A stretch of DNA of 64,000 nt, taken from positions 23,450,682 through 23,514,681 of the forward strand of contig CM055831.1 of NCBI GenBank assembly GCA_029582265.1, read 5' to 3'. Below are positions 44,936 through 55,685 of the stretch, piece by piece. Every line of letters starts with the position of its first letter. Position 1 is the first letter of the stretch. Made by a program: the position numbers and the translations under genes. The stretch comes from Zoroaster sp. YZ-2022. Taxonomy: Eukaryota > Echinodermata > Asteroidea > Forcipulatida > Zoroasteridae. Under the pieces are notes generated by a model that saw only the letters and a program-made list of their open reading frames with translations, did no database searches and had not been told where the DNA came from.

Positions 44936-45451
44936 TCAGGGTATTCCAGACCATCCTCTTTTTTACCTCCCTGAGAGGATCCAAGGAGTCTGAAAGGTGT
45001 GTGTAGGGGTGGGGCTGGGGTGGGGGTTGGGGGACACAGCAAAAAAGGATTGGCACACATAAACATTTTTGTATGGTGACAGTATACAGGGTATCTTCCC
45101 CCTTCGCTCTGGATCTGCGCCATGGCCCTTAAATCACCGCTATTCAAAAGGTGTAAACAAGAGTTATGTTTGGAGACGATGTGTAACCAGATCATTTCCT
45201 TGTCCTGTTAATGGGAGCGGATGTGCATGATGGGAGGCTGCCTGGCTCCTCGCCTTGGACTTTAAGTCACAACAGATGTGATTCCAACAATAATGTTCAG
45301 CCTCTGTGTATGTATGTCATGGTTGTTTTCAGCATGGTTGATCGCACTGATTGAGTGGATGTTGAATTTGATAAACGGTAACGACTTTAATTAGTAGCCA
45401 ATGAGCCATCACTCTGATCATTCCAGATGCTTGTGGTACCAGAAGTAATAA
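44936..45451. other. Unassigned non-coding stretch
   Basis: A GGGTGGGG-rich segment at 45005-45030. No gene. Confidence 0.35.
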
Positions 45452-45459
45452 GTTGCAAT

Positions 45460-45720
45460 CAGGGGCGTAGCGAAGGCAGTTTCTTTGGGGGGGGGGGGGG
45501 GTGGAGCCAATTTGCCGACTGACATCAGAGTTGGGGGCACACAAATTTTTGTTTGTTAAATTTACCGACTTATAACAAACAAACAACTCGGCAAATCTTC
45601 AGTGCTAAGAAACACGATACCATAACTCAAGGGTTGCCCACTGAAAATATATTCTGGACCAACCCTTGTTCTAGGGGCTGGGCTGTCACACACCCCCCTC
45701 CCTCACTCACTACGGCCCTG
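45460..45720. mobile_element. hAT-like MITE with exact 8-bp duplication GTTGCAAT
   Basis: GTTGCAAT at 45452-45459 and 45721-45728. Tips CAGGGGCGTAGCG and CACTACGGCCCTG. An inner 17-base G run at 45486-45502. Confidence 0.9.
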
Positions 45721-45803
45721 GTTGCAATCTGTAGTTCAGTCTGAAGTGCCAGGATGATCAAATCTGTGCCCCCAAAAAACCCTTGAAATCCATGTAAGTT
45801 GCT

Positions 45804-45990
45804 ACTTCAGTCAAATCTGTGTAAAGAGGCCACCCAAGGGACATATGAAAACTGGCCGTAATGGACAGGTGGCCTTAATGTGGAGGTTTTTAATTTGCGG
45901 GGCCAGTATGCGTTGGGACCATCAAACACTGGCCACATTGGGCAGGTGGTCTCTTTATGCAGGTGGCCATAGTAGCATGTTTGACTGTAT
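45804..45990. mobile_element. MITE with ACAGTCAAA-type tips
   Basis: Left TTCAGTCAAATCTGTG and right ATGTTTGACTGTAT are inverted. The interior has GGCCACC / GGTGGCC motifs. A type I associate with widespread MITEs of marine animals; superfamily not assigned. Confidence 0.6.
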
Positions 45991-46005
45991 TAAGTCCCAT
46001 GAACC

Positions 46006-46184
46006 TTAAAGGGGCAGTCTTGTCACAATCAAAGCAGACTGTTGACAGGGTATACTGTAGAATTGATGTCCTAGTTTAACATTAACACAGTGTCAGTGTG
46101 GGGAATTATGGCAGTCACTGAGTTAATCTAAAACCAGCACTCTGATTCCAAGCCCTGTTGATCGTGATGATACTGCCCGTTTAA
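46006..46184 (+). mobile_element. TTAA-G element, internally deleted
   Basis: TTAAAGGGGCAGTCTTGTC at the left and GATACTGCCCGTTTAA at the right. 179 bp versus about 215 in other copies; the GCAGCAGCAA region is missing. Confidence 0.85.
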
Positions 46185-46520
46185 GGCTCGGTTCATTCTT
46201 CATGTGAATGTGAAGCTAATTTTGAAGTCAAAACCTGAGATTTGTGCAAATGATTCATGCAGAAGTTGAAACATGTATTTCAACTTAGTCAAATAATTTA
46301 TGACGTCAAAATTCGCTTGCGTCCGCTTGAAAGTGTATGAACCAGGCTTCATTAACCAACCCCCAAGTCATTCTACACAATGTATATCATTCATCAATTA
46401 CAATGTATGTAAGGCTTTCCTTGGGGGCATGTCCACCCCCCCCCCCCCCCCCACCACCACCACCACAACATCCCACTAACCCACCCTAAACCTATGCCAT
46501 TGTATACAGAAATAAAACAT
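46185..46520. other. Unassigned non-coding stretch
   Basis: A 19-base C tract plus (CCA)n at 46434-46466. No gene. Confidence 0.4.
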
Positions 46521-46789
46521 TACCCTAACCACCCCAAATCCATCAAAATCCTCCAAGGGGCACTTTTTGGGGGAAATTCAGCACTTTCAGAAACTGGTAC
46601 TTTCACATCTTCAAATGGGGCAAAATTACTACCTGGCAAGAAATACAGGCCATAAGTGCTGAATATGAAAGATCAACAAAAATGCATGGTGCATTTTGAA
46701 GACAATGGCATGTTTCCAAAAGTGCACTGATGGATTTTGGAGGATTCAGGAAGGTTCCTAGCCAGAGTACCTAGGGGGTTAGGGTTTTA
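46521..46789 (+). mobile_element. TTAA-B element
   Basis: Left TTACCCTAACCACCCC (TTAA mutated); right TAGGGGGTTAGGGTTTTAA. Body colinear with 28826-29095. Confidence 0.8.
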
Positions 46790-47280
46790 AAGAACTGACA
46801 CCACAAGTAATAAATCTTTTAACAGAACAGTCTGTTTGACCATAGAGGTTTGACTGAATCACCTTATCATGAATTGATGGAATCAGCATTGGCTAGAACA
46901 ATGAGAAACCCACAACATACCAACATATATATATGTATGCACTTGACCCCTGACCTCTCAGAGGGGTGCAGTGTGGGTAGGCATTCTTCGGTTAGGAGAT
47001 CAGCTGGCTTATGGCTTAATCAGAGCACCAACTTACATAGCATTCATATCATACACACCCAACAACTTTGACATTTATTGAGCTTGCAATGTAAATAAAA
47101 TATTGTTTAAATTAGGAGATTCCTGTGGTGAGAAGCTACAGGTGGTGTTATTGTAAATTTAAAGGTTCCTTGTAGAACAAGTATGATAAATGCACTTATT
47201 ACATGGATGTATGTACAAGGTTACAGGGGGGTACACACTCGTACATTTAGTAGTAGGTTTCTAGTTTTACGAGTTCCTTT
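46790..47280. other. Unassigned non-coding stretch
   Basis: No gene recognised. Confidence 0.35.
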
Positions 47281-47288
47281 CTTTGGAT

Positions 47289-47678
47289 TAGGGCTGTGCG
47301 TTTTTGGATATTTTTGGAACCGGAAACCTGAAATCAGGAAACTTAGGATACCGTTTTCATTTTTGTTGAAAACATGCCTCCGGTGGTGTACAAATACATG
47401 TACTGTAAATGGTAACAACATTGACTTTTATAATACAGAGGATACCATACTTAAATCGATCTTTTCTTTATCGGAGTGTAATCTCTTGAATTTAAAGATA
47501 ATTGTCTGTAAAAGTGTAAACATTACATTGTTCAAGAGTCGACAGATTTCCGTTCGCACCGCTCAAATGTTTATTAAAGTCTGATTTTTAAAAAGTCGTT
47601 GACGGGTAATTGGAACCGAAAAATGGAACCGGGTAATGACAGTTTCGGTCGGGTATCCGGATACCCGGCACAGCCTTA
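47289..47678. mobile_element. hAT-A MITE with exact 8-bp duplication CTTTGGAT
   Basis: CTTTGGAT at 47281-47288 and 47679-47686. Tips TAGGGCTGTGCG and CCCGGCACAGCCTTA. 390 bp; the centre matches 30860-31060. Confidence 0.9.
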
Positions 47679-47733
47679 CTTTGGATCAAGATTTGCATTA
47701 AACAACTAATCTGTGAAAGTTTCAGCTTATTAA

Positions 47734-48234
47734 TTAACCCTAACCTTCCCAAATCCTCCAAAATCCTCTTTGCTAAAGTGAAGGATTTTGAAGGATTGAG
47801 GTTACATGCTACACGCTCTTTGCTAAAGTGAAGGATTTTAGAGGACTGAGGTTATTAGGCATACTTGCCTTTCCATGGTACATGTACATCCATGTTTGTT
47901 GTAGTGATTGCAAGGTCAGTGCTTGGGTCAGTGGACACTGTTTATTGCTCCATGCATGCAGGGAGGGTCCCTGGCCATGTACATGTATCACAGATTAGAA
48001 ACACATGTGTGCATACATGTCATGTGCTTGCTTTACTACTGAAGGATTTTGGAGGATTCAGGTTATGTGTAAGCAAATGGGCCTAGGGAGTTAGGAAGGA
48101 TTCAGGTTATGTGTACAAGCAAATGGGCCTAGGGAGTTAGGAAGGATTCAGGTTATGTGTAAGCAAATGGGCCCAGGGAGTTAGGAAGGATTCAGGTTAT
48201 GTGTAAGCAAATGGTCATAGGGAGTTAGGGTTAA
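47734..48234 (+). mobile_element. TTAA-A element with four-fold right end
   Basis: TTAACCCTAACCTTCCC at the left; GGGAGTTAGGGTTAA at the right. About four 44-bp units at 48058-48230, the last with a GGTCATAG variant. Both TTAA sites intact. Confidence 0.9.
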
Positions 48235-48378
48235 TGACAAAATAGTGAGAATATGTTCAAATAAGTACAGTAACATACAGTAAGGATATTTTTTTCATTT
48301 CAATTCAATTCAATCTTACATTTATTTCCACACATAGTCAACATTACTGTGTAATAAAATATTTGTGTATGGAGTTAC

Positions 48379-48550
48379 AGGCCTGATACTATCTATTGGT
48401 AGGGGCAAGGCAATTTAAGCTACATGTAGGTTAAGGGCACCTCTATGAGGAAAATGTAAATTTCTATTGGAACACTTCAAGGGGCACCAAAGCAATGACC
48501 AGGGTGCACCAAGGCAATTGCCTCCATTGCCTCCGTATAGTATCAGGCCT
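48379..48550. mobile_element. MITE with 8-bp duplication GGAGTTAC
   Basis: GGAGTTAC at 48371-48378 and 48551-48558. The tips AGGCCTGATACTAT and ATAGTATCAGGCCT are perfect inverted repeats of at least 14 bp. The interior has GGGGCAAGGCAA / TTGCCTCC. The 8-bp duplication fits hAT. Confidence 0.85.
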
Positions 48551-48654
48551 GGAGTTACAAACCTAATATGTCTAGGCTTGTATTGGAGTGCCTTAAACAT
48601 TACAACAAAGGGAAATTACCTCATTACTTAAACTGACAGACAAACAAACAAGAG

Positions 48655-49372
48655 ATGATCAGAGCATACTGATCGAAACGTCGAGTTGTAACCTCCAGTT
48701 CTTTTCAGAACTAATTACTACTCACTTGAGAATTTCACATGGTGTCACCGCAAACAGTCTTTACTTATCCTTTTCCTAAAAACTACAAATATTACTTCTC
48801 CTGAGGACGAACAGAGCATACTGATCAAAACGTCGAGTTGTAACCTCCAGTTCTTTTCAGAACTAATTACTACTCACTTGAGAATTTCACATGGTGTCAC
48901 CGCAAACAGTCTTTACTTATCCTTTTCCTAAAAACTACAAATATTACTTCTCCTGAGGATGAACAGAGCATACTGATCGAAACGTCGAGTTGTAACCTCC
49001 AGTTCTTTTCAGAACTAATTACTACTCACTTGAGAATTTCACATGGTGTCACCGCAAACAGTCTTTACTTATCCTTTTCCTAAAAACTACAAATATTACT
49101 TCTCCTGAGGACAAACAGAGCATACTGATCGAAACGTCGAGTTGTAACCTCCAGTTCTTTTCAGAACTAATTACTACTCACTTGAGAATTTCACATGGTG
49201 TCACCGCAAACAGTCTTTACTTATCCTTTTCCTAAAAACTACAAATATTACTTCTCCTGAGGACGATCAGAGCACACTGATCAAAACGTCGAGTTGTAAC
49301 CTCCAGTTCTTTTCAGAACTAATTACTACTCACTTGAGAATTTCACATGGTGTCACCGCAATTATTCTTACT
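48655..49372. repeat. 152-bp tandem array, ~4.7 units
   Basis: AGAGCATACTGATC-type starts (one reads AGAGCACACTGATC) recur at 48661, 48813, 48965, 49117 and 49269, exactly 152 bp apart. Each unit contains CCTGAGGACGA..CAG, a 6-nt loop, CTGATCGAAACGTCGAG, and CACATGGTGTCACCGCAA. The right edge matches the end of the foldback insertion at 34845. Confidence 0.9.
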
Positions 49373-49382
49373 TAAATGTCAC

Positions 49383-49596
49383 TTAAAGGGACATTGTCGT
49401 CAAGATCAGAGCAGACTTTCAACAGGACATGGAATTGGTGTCCCAGTTTAAGATCAGCACAGTGACTGAAAATTACTGGCTCATGCATCAGCAAGGGTAA
49501 TGACCTTATCATGTAGGGTATTATTTTCAGTCGCTGAGTTAATCCAAAACAAGCATTCCAATTCCGTGCACTGTTGATTGTGATATTGTCTCTTTA
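49383..49596 (+). mobile_element. TTAA-G element
   Basis: TTAAAGGGACATTGTCGTC at the left; GATATTGTCTCTTTAA at the right. Lies 10 bp after the 152-bp array. Confidence 0.85.
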
Positions 49597-49667
49597 ACAT
49601 TATACAGTAAGCGTTTGTTAAATAACTATACGTACAGTAGCAAGTCAACGGTAAGCATTAGTAAGAT

Positions 49668-49954
49668 CAGTGGCGTAGCGTAGTTACGACGGGCCCAAGT
49701 GCACGCTGTTATGAACGGGCCCCAGTGCACGCTAGTTACTAGTTATGAAGCACACACGCACACGCACACACACTTAAATTTTAAGTCAGTTCTTCTTTGA
49801 ACACAGACGTACTTCCAAGGTGGCGATTCGAAGTGCGTGCAGGGGCCCGTTCTCTGCAACACAATGTCGAATGGCCTGCTCTCTCTACAGGCCCTACCAC
49901 CCCACGGGCCCCAGTGCAGCCGCACTGCCTGCACTGTCTATATTTACGCCCCTG
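49668..49954. mobile_element. hAT-like MITE with exact 8-bp duplication AGTAAGAT
   Basis: AGTAAGAT at 49660-49667 and 49955-49962. Tips CAGTGGCGTAGCG and TTTACGCCCCTG. GGGCCC-rich interior and a (CA)n stretch at 49750-49770. Tip closely related to the element at 45460. Confidence 0.9.
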
Positions 49955-50218
49955 AGTAAGATAAGTATATTTACAGTAAGCATTAGCAAATTAAGCGGCA
50001 AACATGTGCGTGAAGTACAACTGCACTGATATGCAGTTAGTCCCACAATATAGTACCAGGACATAGTGCATGAACTTTTGACCCTGCGTGCAAGAAGTCA
50101 GGCCAGATACACAGTATGCTATCCACTGACTGAAACAATTCACAAACAAATCTTATTTGTTTCACACTTTTCCCAGAAACTGCCAGCACTAATTGTGCTG
50201 AAACCTTCATCTGACCAG

Positions 50219-50367
50219 GTGCCAATTTATTTGGCTAAGCAGAAAATTTTGCTTAGCAATATAAAACGGAGTACCAGCCAAAATGCATACATTTTGAATG
50301 AAGCGTTGGCTGGTAACCAAGGAAATCTGCTAAGCAAATAATTCTGGTAAGCATGAAATTGTCCCCT
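50219..50367. mobile_element. GCC-1 element, degraded
   Basis: GTGCCAATTTATTTGGC at the left, CATGAAATTGTCCCC at the right, inner TACCAGCCAAAATGC / TTGGCTGGTAACC pair as in the 11.4-kb copy. Confidence 0.6.
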
Positions 50368-51444
50368 GAAGTGTCTACTGCCCAGATGTCAGTAAGTTCC
50401 AATTCCTAGGCTGGGCATTTTAGGTACCAATTCAACCTGGCATTTCACTTGACACCATTTAGGTTGTCAGTGATAATTTAGTCAGTGGAGATTAGCAATT
50501 ATAGCACATTTTGTTATGGGCCTTGCAATAGCCTTGCCCTTAAACCTTGCCTTGAGTGATCCAGCAGATTAATCAGATTTACCATGTATTATTACTGTAT
50601 CTCTTGAAAAAAAAGGCAACGTCTGGTAAAATCTAGGAGAAACAGGTGAGGTTTACATATCCCCTGGGCTGAGAGTTACAGCATCTGTTTCAAAAGCCTT
50701 TAGTTCTCTCTTGCTTCTAAAAAGTCTTTGTACTCTTAAAGGGAAACTATAAATACCATTGGAAATCTTCCATTTTGCCCCGTCTTTCTTCATGTGAAAA
50801 AAGATGTATTTACCTGTGAACGTTTCAGCTAATTATGTTGTGTCGTTAATGAGAAAATAGTTTTCTTTTGTTTTATCATTAAAATTATAAAGGTTACTCA
50901 CAACTGCATCATGAGTTACAGTACTTTGCAACTTGGTTCTGAAAATAATATTGCATTAGAAAGGACCTAGAATCAAAACATTTCTGGGCCCTGAACCTTT
51001 TAGAGACCGGTCTTTTCTTGATATACCAATGTCAAATGCCCAGGATAATTGTAGATGTTAATGATTTGTGTACCTGCTATTTTGTCAGTATCTCGAAATG
51101 TTTTATAAATCTGCATATATGTTTTTATCTCATGTATTATAAGAGTACAATATCAAGGGAAATCTAAATAACTTGTTTTGTGAATTGCAAGGCACTGGAG
51201 GATGCTGAAATCTTGAAATTGCTTGCGGCCGCTATGGGCTGTGGCTACTTCTGGTCATTGTGGCCTCCCTGCGAGCCCTGGACTCCCTGCCATAAATGGC
51301 ATTGCCCCATCAGTACTTGTGCCCCATCAGTACTTGTCCCCCCTCCCTCTCTTCCCCCCAAAAAAAAAAAAAAAAAAAAAAAAAAAATGTTGCTCTCGAT
51401 TCACATTTGACATGTAGTGGGAAAGTATTGTCTCAAAAATGTCT
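50368..51444. other. Unassigned non-coding stretch
   Basis: About 1 kb without recognised repeats except a 27-base A run at 51360-51386. No convincing coding signal. Confidence 0.35.
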
Positions 51445-51766
51445 TTAACCCTCTACACATGGAGGCCACTCCGATCAACTAAATTCTGTTCTTTAGCAAC
51501 CTTCAGTAATGTACATACATGTACAAGCCTGCTGTCCTATCCAAGTAATCTTACAAAATCAACTGTGTGCCATCCAAGGCCACTGTAAATGTTTGAACAT
51601 AATAGTATGGCCTACAATGTATCAATGGGAGACCACTTTACCCTGTAATCTCAGTGGTGTGACAGTGCACAGAAGGGTAACCATAGGAGGCCACTGGCAA
51701 CAGCTAATGGCTTGGAGTGGCCTGAATGGGTTGTTTCAAAAACTGCACTGATTGTAGGAGGGTTAA
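51445..51766 (-). mobile_element. TTAA-C element, intact, 322 bp
   Basis: TTAACCCTCTACACATGG at the left; ATTGTAGGAGGGTTAA at the right. Reverse complement of the 22041 and 32632 copies. The only TTAA-C copy with both TTAA sites preserved. Confidence 0.85.
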
Positions 51767-52064
51767 CCTCTTTGCATCAAGATTAATACAAAACAACCAA
51801 TCAATGCAGAGTGTACATGTAAAAGTCATGAGAAAAATGTGTAAAAGTAAACTCAATTTTAACAGAAAACACATGAAACAAAAAATTGCAATCTGGGAAA
51901 TTTTTGAAAAAATCCATATTTTTCTTTTCTCTTAAAAGCACTTCCTGTAGAGGGAATAATTCTTTCAGGACGATAGGTACTTAAGTTACTAACTTCACAT
52001 CAAGTAAGCCTTCAAAAAATACTTCAGTCATCGGGTCATGACAAATGCTGTGCCATTCCTTTAA
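51767..52064 (-). mobile_element. Probable TTAA-H fragment
   Basis: TTACTAACTTCACATCAAGT at 51977 and the end GCCATTCCTTTAA at 52051-52064 match the reverse complement of TTAA-H. The left end is unclear next to TTAA-C. Confidence 0.5.
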
Positions 52065-52881
52065 AGTTGAAGCACACATGTGTTTACTGCATGCAAACAA
52101 ATTCTTTTCACATATCAAAAGAGTTTTAATCATCATCTTGGGAAAAGGTGAATACAATCTCAACAATGGGTCTAAATACTTTCTGTCAGTTATGATGGCT
52201 TTTACACACTTCAGTGCTCTAGGACAGCAATGCCAAGGGAACTTGACTTCTAAACATCTCCCCAGAGTGACATGAAACACAGGGTTCTGTTCTGTAGCTG
52301 TCAGGCTCCATATCACCGCTGATAAATTATCTCTCATTGTCGGTCTGCAGTTATTAGTTGGGATTCATTGGTCCATGCACTGAGGCTGATTTTAATTAGA
52401 TTCCAAACCTGTTCATTTTTGTTACTACTTTGTAGGTATTTTCGGCCGCTGTTGTGAATGAGAATGGGCCATGCCTCCACCAAAAAAGGAGAGAGCTTCT
52501 GTTGGAATAATTGCGCCCTTAGGGTAGCCTGTAAAAAAAAGGAGTTAATGTGTCAATGACCTGATGGGGTCGACTTGAGGTGAAGATAGAGAGAGGAAAT
52601 GTTTTGAGGAAACAGTCATGTCTTCTCTTATTTTGAAGGGTGGAGAAAGCCTAGTTACTTACGATCCTATATGTATATGTACAGTACATGTACATGTATG
52701 TACATGTAGTGGGTGCTTTTATCCCCTGGCTTTCTGAATTAAAATCTTGTATGAAATTTTGTTCACAGTTTTACAGCAGTGCTGTCTGGAATCGTGTTTT
52801 GCTGGAGATTACTAGTAAAGAAAACACTCAAAGATAAACAAACACCCCACCACCCAATGAAACAAAATTAAGTTTTGCTAT
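52065..52881. other. Unassigned non-coding stretch
   Basis: Contains a TACATGTACATGTATGTACATG cluster at 52684-52708. No gene. Confidence 0.35.
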
Positions 52882-53096
52882 CAGGAGTGTGATTTGTCCC
52901 GATTTTTTCCGGATTTTCGGATTTTTACAAATCGCAGTGTTGTGATCCTCCAGATTTTAAAGATTTAAACAATAAAGGAAAGCAAAGCAAACGCTCAGAA
53001 CTATAGATTTCACCCCAGCGCTGTTCACAACAGCGGCCCCGATGCCCCTAGCAAAATTTACGTGGATTTTTCAAAACTACCCAATCACACACCCCT
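52882..53096. mobile_element. hAT-B MITE, unoccupied copy
   Basis: CAGGAGTGTGATTTGTCC at the left and AATCACACACCCCTG at the right. It is colinear with 54152-54631, except that the TTAA at 52965-52968 is empty where that copy holds a TTAA-B insertion. Confidence 0.8.
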
Positions 53097-53179
53097 GTGC
53101 TACTGAAGTTGAGAACAAGAACCGGTCCGTCGCTTAATTTGTGCAAGCCATGCTTGTCGTATCGGCAAACAACATGAAG

Positions 53180-53257
53180 TCTGTTCTGCTGTTATTGTTT
53201 TGTTGTTGTTCTTTATATTGTTTTTGTTTTGTTTTGTTGATGATGTTGTTTTGGATT

Positions 53258-53290
<33 letters not shown>

Positions 53291-53320
53291 TGTTGTTGTT
53301 GTTTTTTTTTTGTGTGGGGG
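53180..53320. repeat. (GTT)n-rich simple repeat
   Basis: Long GTT/TTG runs on the + strand, ending in a T-run and GTGTGGGGGAGG. The ORFs that encode poly-Leu or poly-Gln/Asn here are by-products. Confidence 0.85.
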
Positions 53321-53489
53321 AGGTAGAGGCAGATGTTTGGGATGATATTCATATTTAGCCCGTAATACATGTAAGTGCACAACGATATGTATGTTCACTT
53401 AATTAGTAGGCCTCCATAGAAGGTTCTTGGTCAATAGCATTCATGTTATCTACTGAGGACTAAATCTTTCAGTCTTGAATTACTTCATA

Positions 53490-53672
53490 ACATGTTCAAA
53501 AGTATTTTGACTTAATAATCATAAGTACCCTTTTCCTAATTTTTATGAAATAAATTTTCATTTTAATGCAATATTTCTAATATTTCTAAATTCGACTTTA
53601 TTTACCAAAATTTATTTCATAAAAATTAGGAAAAGTGGCCTTATGGTTAAGTCAAAATACTTTTGAACATGT
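53490..53672. mobile_element. Foldback MITE, ~183 bp
   Basis: ACATGTTCAAAAGTATTTTG and its complement at the ends, plus inner CTTTTCCTAATTTTTATG / CATAAAAATTAGGAAAAG. The arms pair over about 75 bp. Confidence 0.75.
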
Positions 53673-53726
53673 TTCATGTAGTATGCTCTTTCTGAACATT
53701 CACTGGGAAAATACTCCAAGGATATG

Positions 53727-54010
53727 ACGTATTAATTCCTGGAGTGTCTTGACATTATGCGGACGATAACATGCGATTAAAACAACAAGAAGCGTGGTAC
53801 TTAAGAAGTTGAGATACATTTGCTTCCTGTAATCCTCCCACATAATCTGTAAGATCAATACCCCCACTTCTTCTCTTCTTACAAAGTTAAGCTATCTATG
53901 TCTGGTCTGGAAGGAGTCATACCCCAAGCTAAACATGTTAGAAATGTCAGACCGTTATTCACTTATGAATCTAAATTTAGACTCTGATTTCTCTTACGTA
54001 TGTATTTCTC
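53727..54010 (+). repeat. Duplicated non-coding block, copy 1
   Basis: Matches 55686-55955 in the same orientation at roughly 85-90% by eye, including GACATTATG, AAGAAGCGTGGTACTT, TCTGGTCTGGAAGGAGTC and CACTTATGAATCTAAATT. No inverted ends, no ORF. Confidence 0.8.
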
Positions 54011-54151
54011 TCAAAGGGAAGGTACAGCATTGGTTTTTGGCAACGAAAGTTTGACGTTCAGTTTAACCCTCTCGTTTACAAGAAATACATCATAAAATTA
54101 ACCTATATGAAAGTTGCATCATAAATAGGTACACATGTTTTTGAGAAAACA

Positions 54152-54631
54152 CAGGGGTGTGTTTTGTCCGGATTTTTCTGGATTTTCGGATTTTTACAAA
54201 TCGCAATGTTGTGATCCTCCAGATTTTAAAGATTTAACCCTAACTCCCCTAGGTATTCTGGCTAGGAACCTTCCTGAATCCTCCAAAATCCATCAGTGCA
54301 CTTTTTGAAACATGCCCTTATCTTCAAAATGCACTATGCATTTTCATTGATCTTTCATATTCAGCACTTATGGCCTGTACTTCTTGCCAGGTAGTAATTT
54401 TGTCCCATTTGAAGAGGTGAAAGTACCAGTTTCCAACAGTGCTGAATTTTTCCCAAAAAGTGCCCCTTGGAGGATTTTGCAGGATTTGGGGTGGTTAGGG
54501 TTAAGCAATAAAGGAAAGCAAAGCAGACGCTCAGAACTATAGATTTCACCCCAGCGCTGTTCACAACACCGGCCCCAATACCCCTAGCAAAATTTACGTG
54601 GATTTTTCAAAACTGCCCAATCACACCCCTG
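54152..54631. mobile_element. hAT-B MITE, copy occupied by TTAA-B
   Basis: CAGGGGTGTGTTTTGTCC at the left and AATCACACCCCTG at the right, flanked by GAAAACA on both sides (54145-54151, 54631-54637). The interior is split by TTAA-B at 54234-54504. Confidence 0.85.
54234..54504 (-). mobile_element. TTAA-B element inside hAT-B, with paralogous empty site
   Basis: TTAACCCTAACTCCCC to GGTTAGGGTTAA. Comparison with 52882-53096 shows a single TTAA at the empty site and one TTAA on each side here, with no other change. This directly demonstrates TTAA duplication for the family. Confidence 0.95.
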
Positions 54632-55316
54632 AAAACAAGAAAAAAAATGTTACATGTTTATGTTTGACAAAAATTTGCCGGATGACAATTTTTTTTTTCA
54701 AGTTTGAAGGAACTTCAGAAGAAATGATTTCTCAGAATGATTGAAACTTATATGTGTACACATGTACATGTAGGTCTATCACAAAGTACATGTATACACA
54801 AAGTATACCTTTAGCTGATAATTTGTTAATTTGATAATCTGGAAATTACCTTGAATGTTGCACTATTCCTTTTAAGTTAATTGGATTGAATTGGCTTCTT
54901 AATATTTTATCTTGAGACTGTCATTGATTACTGTAAAAAAAATAAAAAATCAAGTAAATTTTGTCTGGTAATGTTACTGTTGTGTCGGTAAAGTTACTAA
55001 CAAAAAAAATTGCGCCCCCAACTGTGATGTCACTCGGCAAATTGGCTCCATACCCCCCGCAAAGAAAATTAGCCTTCGCTAAGCTGCTGTTAGTTGTACT
55101 GCTACATGTTTTTTGTTTGTTTTTTGTTTGTTTTTTACGCAATTCGCCCCACACAAGGCCAATGGCCACTCCAAGGTGGGGGCTACTAAGTCATTGAGTT
55201 GTTACAACGACTCCACACTGAAGAAACCAGCCCCTCGCACCGAAACAAGACAAGTTAATAACCAGCCTCTTCACGGTGCGAATAGGACTGGGAGGGGTAA
55301 CTAGTCCAGAACAAGG
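54632..55316. other. Unassigned non-coding stretch
   Basis: No gene. 55010-55090 and 55135-55310 look repeat-like (GGGGGCTACTAAG, CCTCTTCACGGTGCG), but no second copy is in the window. Confidence 0.35.
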
Positions 55317-55472
55317 CAGTTATTAAACTGCCTCTGCCCCTATAAGCAATTATGGTTAAGTGTCTTGCTCAAGGACACAAGTGTCATGGCTGGGATTCGA
55401 ACCCACATTCTGCTGCTAACACCAGAACTTGAGTCCGGTAAGCTAGACCGCTCGGCCACTGACACTCCACGA
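55317..55472 (-). mobile_element. SINE-L head, antisense
   Basis: AAGCAATTATGGTTAAGTG, GTCTTGCTCAAGGACAC and the tRNA-Leu-like head complement ending GGCCACTGACACTCC. The 3' body is absent, replaced by unrelated sequence on the left. Confidence 0.75.
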
Positions 55473-55685
55473 TACATGTATCAGGCATGCAGCTTTTCAG
55501 CAGATCAGCTGATTTCCTCTTTTTGGGTTTTTCAGTTGTGCCATTGAAAACTGAAAAACAGTGTATAAATTCTTGCTCTGCCTGGCATTTTCCTCTTTTT
55601 TTTTTTGACAAACTGCAGTTGCATGCTTGATGTATACATGTATGTGTTTGCAGTCAAAAAGCAATTTTATATTAAATTCTCATTA

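Noticed and set aside
48655..49372. Functional hammerhead ribozyme in the 152-bp repeat
   Set aside because: The CTGA-GA and GAAAC core order is present, but there is an extra base next to stem II and no complementary stem I around any cleavage-type triplet. Kept only as an observation.
53134..53398. Poly-Gln/Asn or poly-Leu ORFs
   Set aside because: Translation of a (GTT)n simple repeat.
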